Source: Rubrobacter sp.
Lineage (GTDB): Bacteria > Actinomycetota > Rubrobacteria > Rubrobacterales > Rubrobacteraceae
Assembly: GCA_016781775.1 (NCBI GenBank)
Contig: JADDPR010000397.1
Coordinates: forward strand, 1-8,011
DNA length: 8,011 nt
Direction of reading: 5' to 3'
The notes below the pieces were generated by a model. It did no database searches and was not told where the DNA came from. It worked only from the letters and a program-made list of their open reading frames with translations. The position numbers and the translations under genes were made by a program. Positions 6,663 to 8,011 of this stretch are shown here, piece by piece. Position 1 is the first letter of the stretch; every line of letters starts with the position of its first letter.

Positions 6663-8011
6663 CCCCCCCCCCGCTTCCTGGAACATGAGGAACGCCTTGG
6701 AGGAGACGGGGAAGGTCAGGCAATAGTCCATCCCGACCGTGCCGATAAACAGGACGGCGACCGGGTTCAGATCCACGCTGCCGGCGAGGTACAGGAGCGG
6801 CGGTACGAGCGCTGCAGCGCGTGCCGCGTGCGAGGTCATGTAGACGTGCGAGGTCAGGGCGATAAAAGCCACGATCAGGAGGATCAACATCCCGGACCGG
6901 GCGCCGGCGATGCCACTGACGGCGAAGAGGTTGTCTATGATCCACTGGGCCGCGCCCGAGTCTATGAGCGCCTCCCCGAGCGCGAGGGCCGCGCCGACGA
7001 AGACGATCAGGTTCCACGAGACGGACTTCAATCCATCCTTCCAGCTCATCACCCCGAGCCCCGGGAGGGTCAGAAAGAGCGCGCCGGCCACCGCAACCGT
7101 GGCGACCTCCAGGCCGTGCCAGGTCTCCGTCAGCCACAGCCCGACCATCACGGCCAGCACCACGAGCGTGATATTCTCGGCTCTGGTGAAGGGACCACGC
7201 CCCTCTCTTGGGATCTCCAACCGGCGTTCGAGACGGTCCCGGTCGAGGAAGAGCCACATGATCACCCAGGCGGACGCGTAGCTGGCGACGATGCCGAACG
7301 GAGTGCCCCACAGCGCCCACTGGGCGAAGGAGATCCGCTCGCCGGCGATCTGGGCGAGAAGGTCGTTGGCGATCAGATGAGAGCCCGCCCCAATGATCGT
7401 GGTGATGGTCGCAACCAGGATGACGGTCGGCATCAGCAGGGCGAGCGCCCGCACGATCTTCTTGTCCCCGGCGGCGTCGGCGATGCTCCTGAAGACGGGC
7501 ATGGCCACCGCCGCCCGGCCGCTTGTCGAAGGGATGACGAACGAGAGCGGGATGAGCACGGTGGTGAGCATCCAGAGCATGCCGCGCACGGAGGAGGCCC
7601 GCTCGACGACGAAGCCGGTGAGTCTCCCGGCGAGACCGGTCGCGCGCATCGCCCCGCCGAGCACGAAGGCCCCTATCATGAGCCAGACCACGTCCGAGGC
7701 CAGGGCGCCGAAGAGCTTCTCCTGCGTGCTGCCGCCGGTCAGGACGGCGAGCGTCAGCGCCGCGAGCGCCACGTAGGCGGCGTTGATCTTCGTGGTGGAC
7801 CAGAGGATCGCGGCCAGCGCGAAGACGAACAGCGCCATGCGCGCCTCGTACGGCAACGAAGTCGGCAACAGCACGGCGATCCCCGCCACGATGGAGAGCG
7901 CCAGCGGCAGCATAGCGTCCACGACCCAGCGGAACCGCCTCCTGTTTCTCGCCCGTTCAGACTCGGCCTCGCTGCCGTTGAAGTCCGAGATCGTGAGCGC
8001 GGAGCCTTTCC
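6630..8011 (-). CDS. SLC13/DASS-family anion permease, 5' partial, C-terminus frameshifted
   Basis: From the GTG at 7922 this is a 430-aa polytopic membrane protein with about ten hydrophobic segments in two similar halves, the DASS plan. Hairpin-motif positions are present but divergent: P-S-T-S-G-R (131-136) in the first half and M-T-S-H-A-A (362-367) in the second. The companion loops are I-I-G-A-G-S-H-L (176-183) and F-P-V-S-S-K-A (404-410). The frame stays open for 29 more codons to the window edge with coding-like third positions. It encodes a hydrophilic, arginine-rich stretch just before the first membrane helix. The only AGGAGG is 15 bases from the GTG, which is too far, so the true start is probably beyond 8011. 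At a run of ten G the frame slips and ends after 13 aberrant codons; the correct tail continues to 6547. DASS proteins move dicarboxylates, citrate, sulfate or related anions, often with sodium. The substrate here is unknown. Confidence 0.85.
   Translation of the reverse strand, partial: KGSALTISDFNGSEAESERARNRRRFRWVVDAMLPLALSIVAGIAVLLPTSLPYEARMALFVFALAAILWSTTKINAAYVALAALTLAVLTGGSTQEKLFGALASDVVWLMIGAFVLGGAMRATGLAGRLTGFVVERASSVRGMLWMLTTVLIPLSFVIPSTSGRAAVAMPVFRSIADAAGDKKIVRALALLMPTVILVATITTIIGAGSHLIANDLLAQIAGERISFAQWALWGTPFGIVASYASAWVIMWLFLDRDRLERRLEIPREGRGPFTRAENITLVVLAVMVGLWLTETWHGLEVATVAVAGALFLTLPGLGVMSWKDGLKSVSWNLIVFVGAALALGEALIDSGAAQWIIDNLFAVSGIAGARSGMLILLIVAFIALTSHVYMTSHAARAAALVPPLLYLAGSVDLNPVAVLFIGTVGMDYCLTFPVSSKAFLMFQEAGGGRPTSPRTFSA
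6663..6672. repeat. Homopolymer C10 (G10 on the coding strand) inside the permease gene
   Basis: Ten consecutive C on the plus strand encode A-G-G-G codons of the permease on the minus strand. The tract sits exactly where the reading frame switches from the permease body to its displaced tail. A mononucleotide run of this length is a common site both of sequencing indels and of slipped-strand mispairing. Confidence 0.9.

Overview
The window is GC-rich, with strong G/C preference at third codon positions, frequent GTG and TTG starts, and densely packed two-component genes. This points to a high-GC actinobacterium. The style of the HisKA_3 kinase (phosphoacceptor box E-V-H-D-G-L-A-Q) and of the response regulator would suit a Rubrobacter-like lineage, but that placement is an impression, not a test.

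Layout. At the left edge is the 3' end of one plus-strand gene (stop at 130), closed by a near-perfect intrinsic terminator (162-200). Everything else is on the minus strand and reads right to left. First comes an SLC13/DASS-type anion permease that runs off the right edge and has lost frame at its C-terminus in a run of ten G. Sixteen bases later comes a HAMP-type membrane histidine kinase broken by two single-base frameshifts. A 224-base gap with a plausible promoter follows. Then come three tightly packed genes: a 146-aa single-domain Rcp1-like response regulator, a 612-aa CHASE-domain histidine kinase with a phytochrome-kinase-like core, and a 692-aa REC-PAS-GAF-HisKA_3 kinase whose TTG start overlaps the preceding stop codon. 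A 203-base gap separates this last gene from the plus-strand gene.

How the genes may work together (inference). The CHASE kinase would sense an extracytoplasmic small molecule and phosphorylate the adjacent Rcp1-like regulator. The N-terminal receiver of the REC-PAS-GAF kinase may be a second target, which would make that kinase a relay node whose own partner lies outside the window. No DNA-binding output domain is encoded here. The permease and the HAMP kinase look like a separate transporter-sensor pair.

All three frame breaks look like loss of one base and lie within about 1.3 kb, with intact coding signal on both sides. This fits local sequencing error or very recent decay. The short G10 tract also leaves slipped-strand switching possible. 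I see no rRNA, tRNA, CRISPR array, insertion sequence or phage gene. The most unusual features are the frameshifted kinase with a degenerate H-box, the divergent permease motifs, and the three-gene relay without an output domain.
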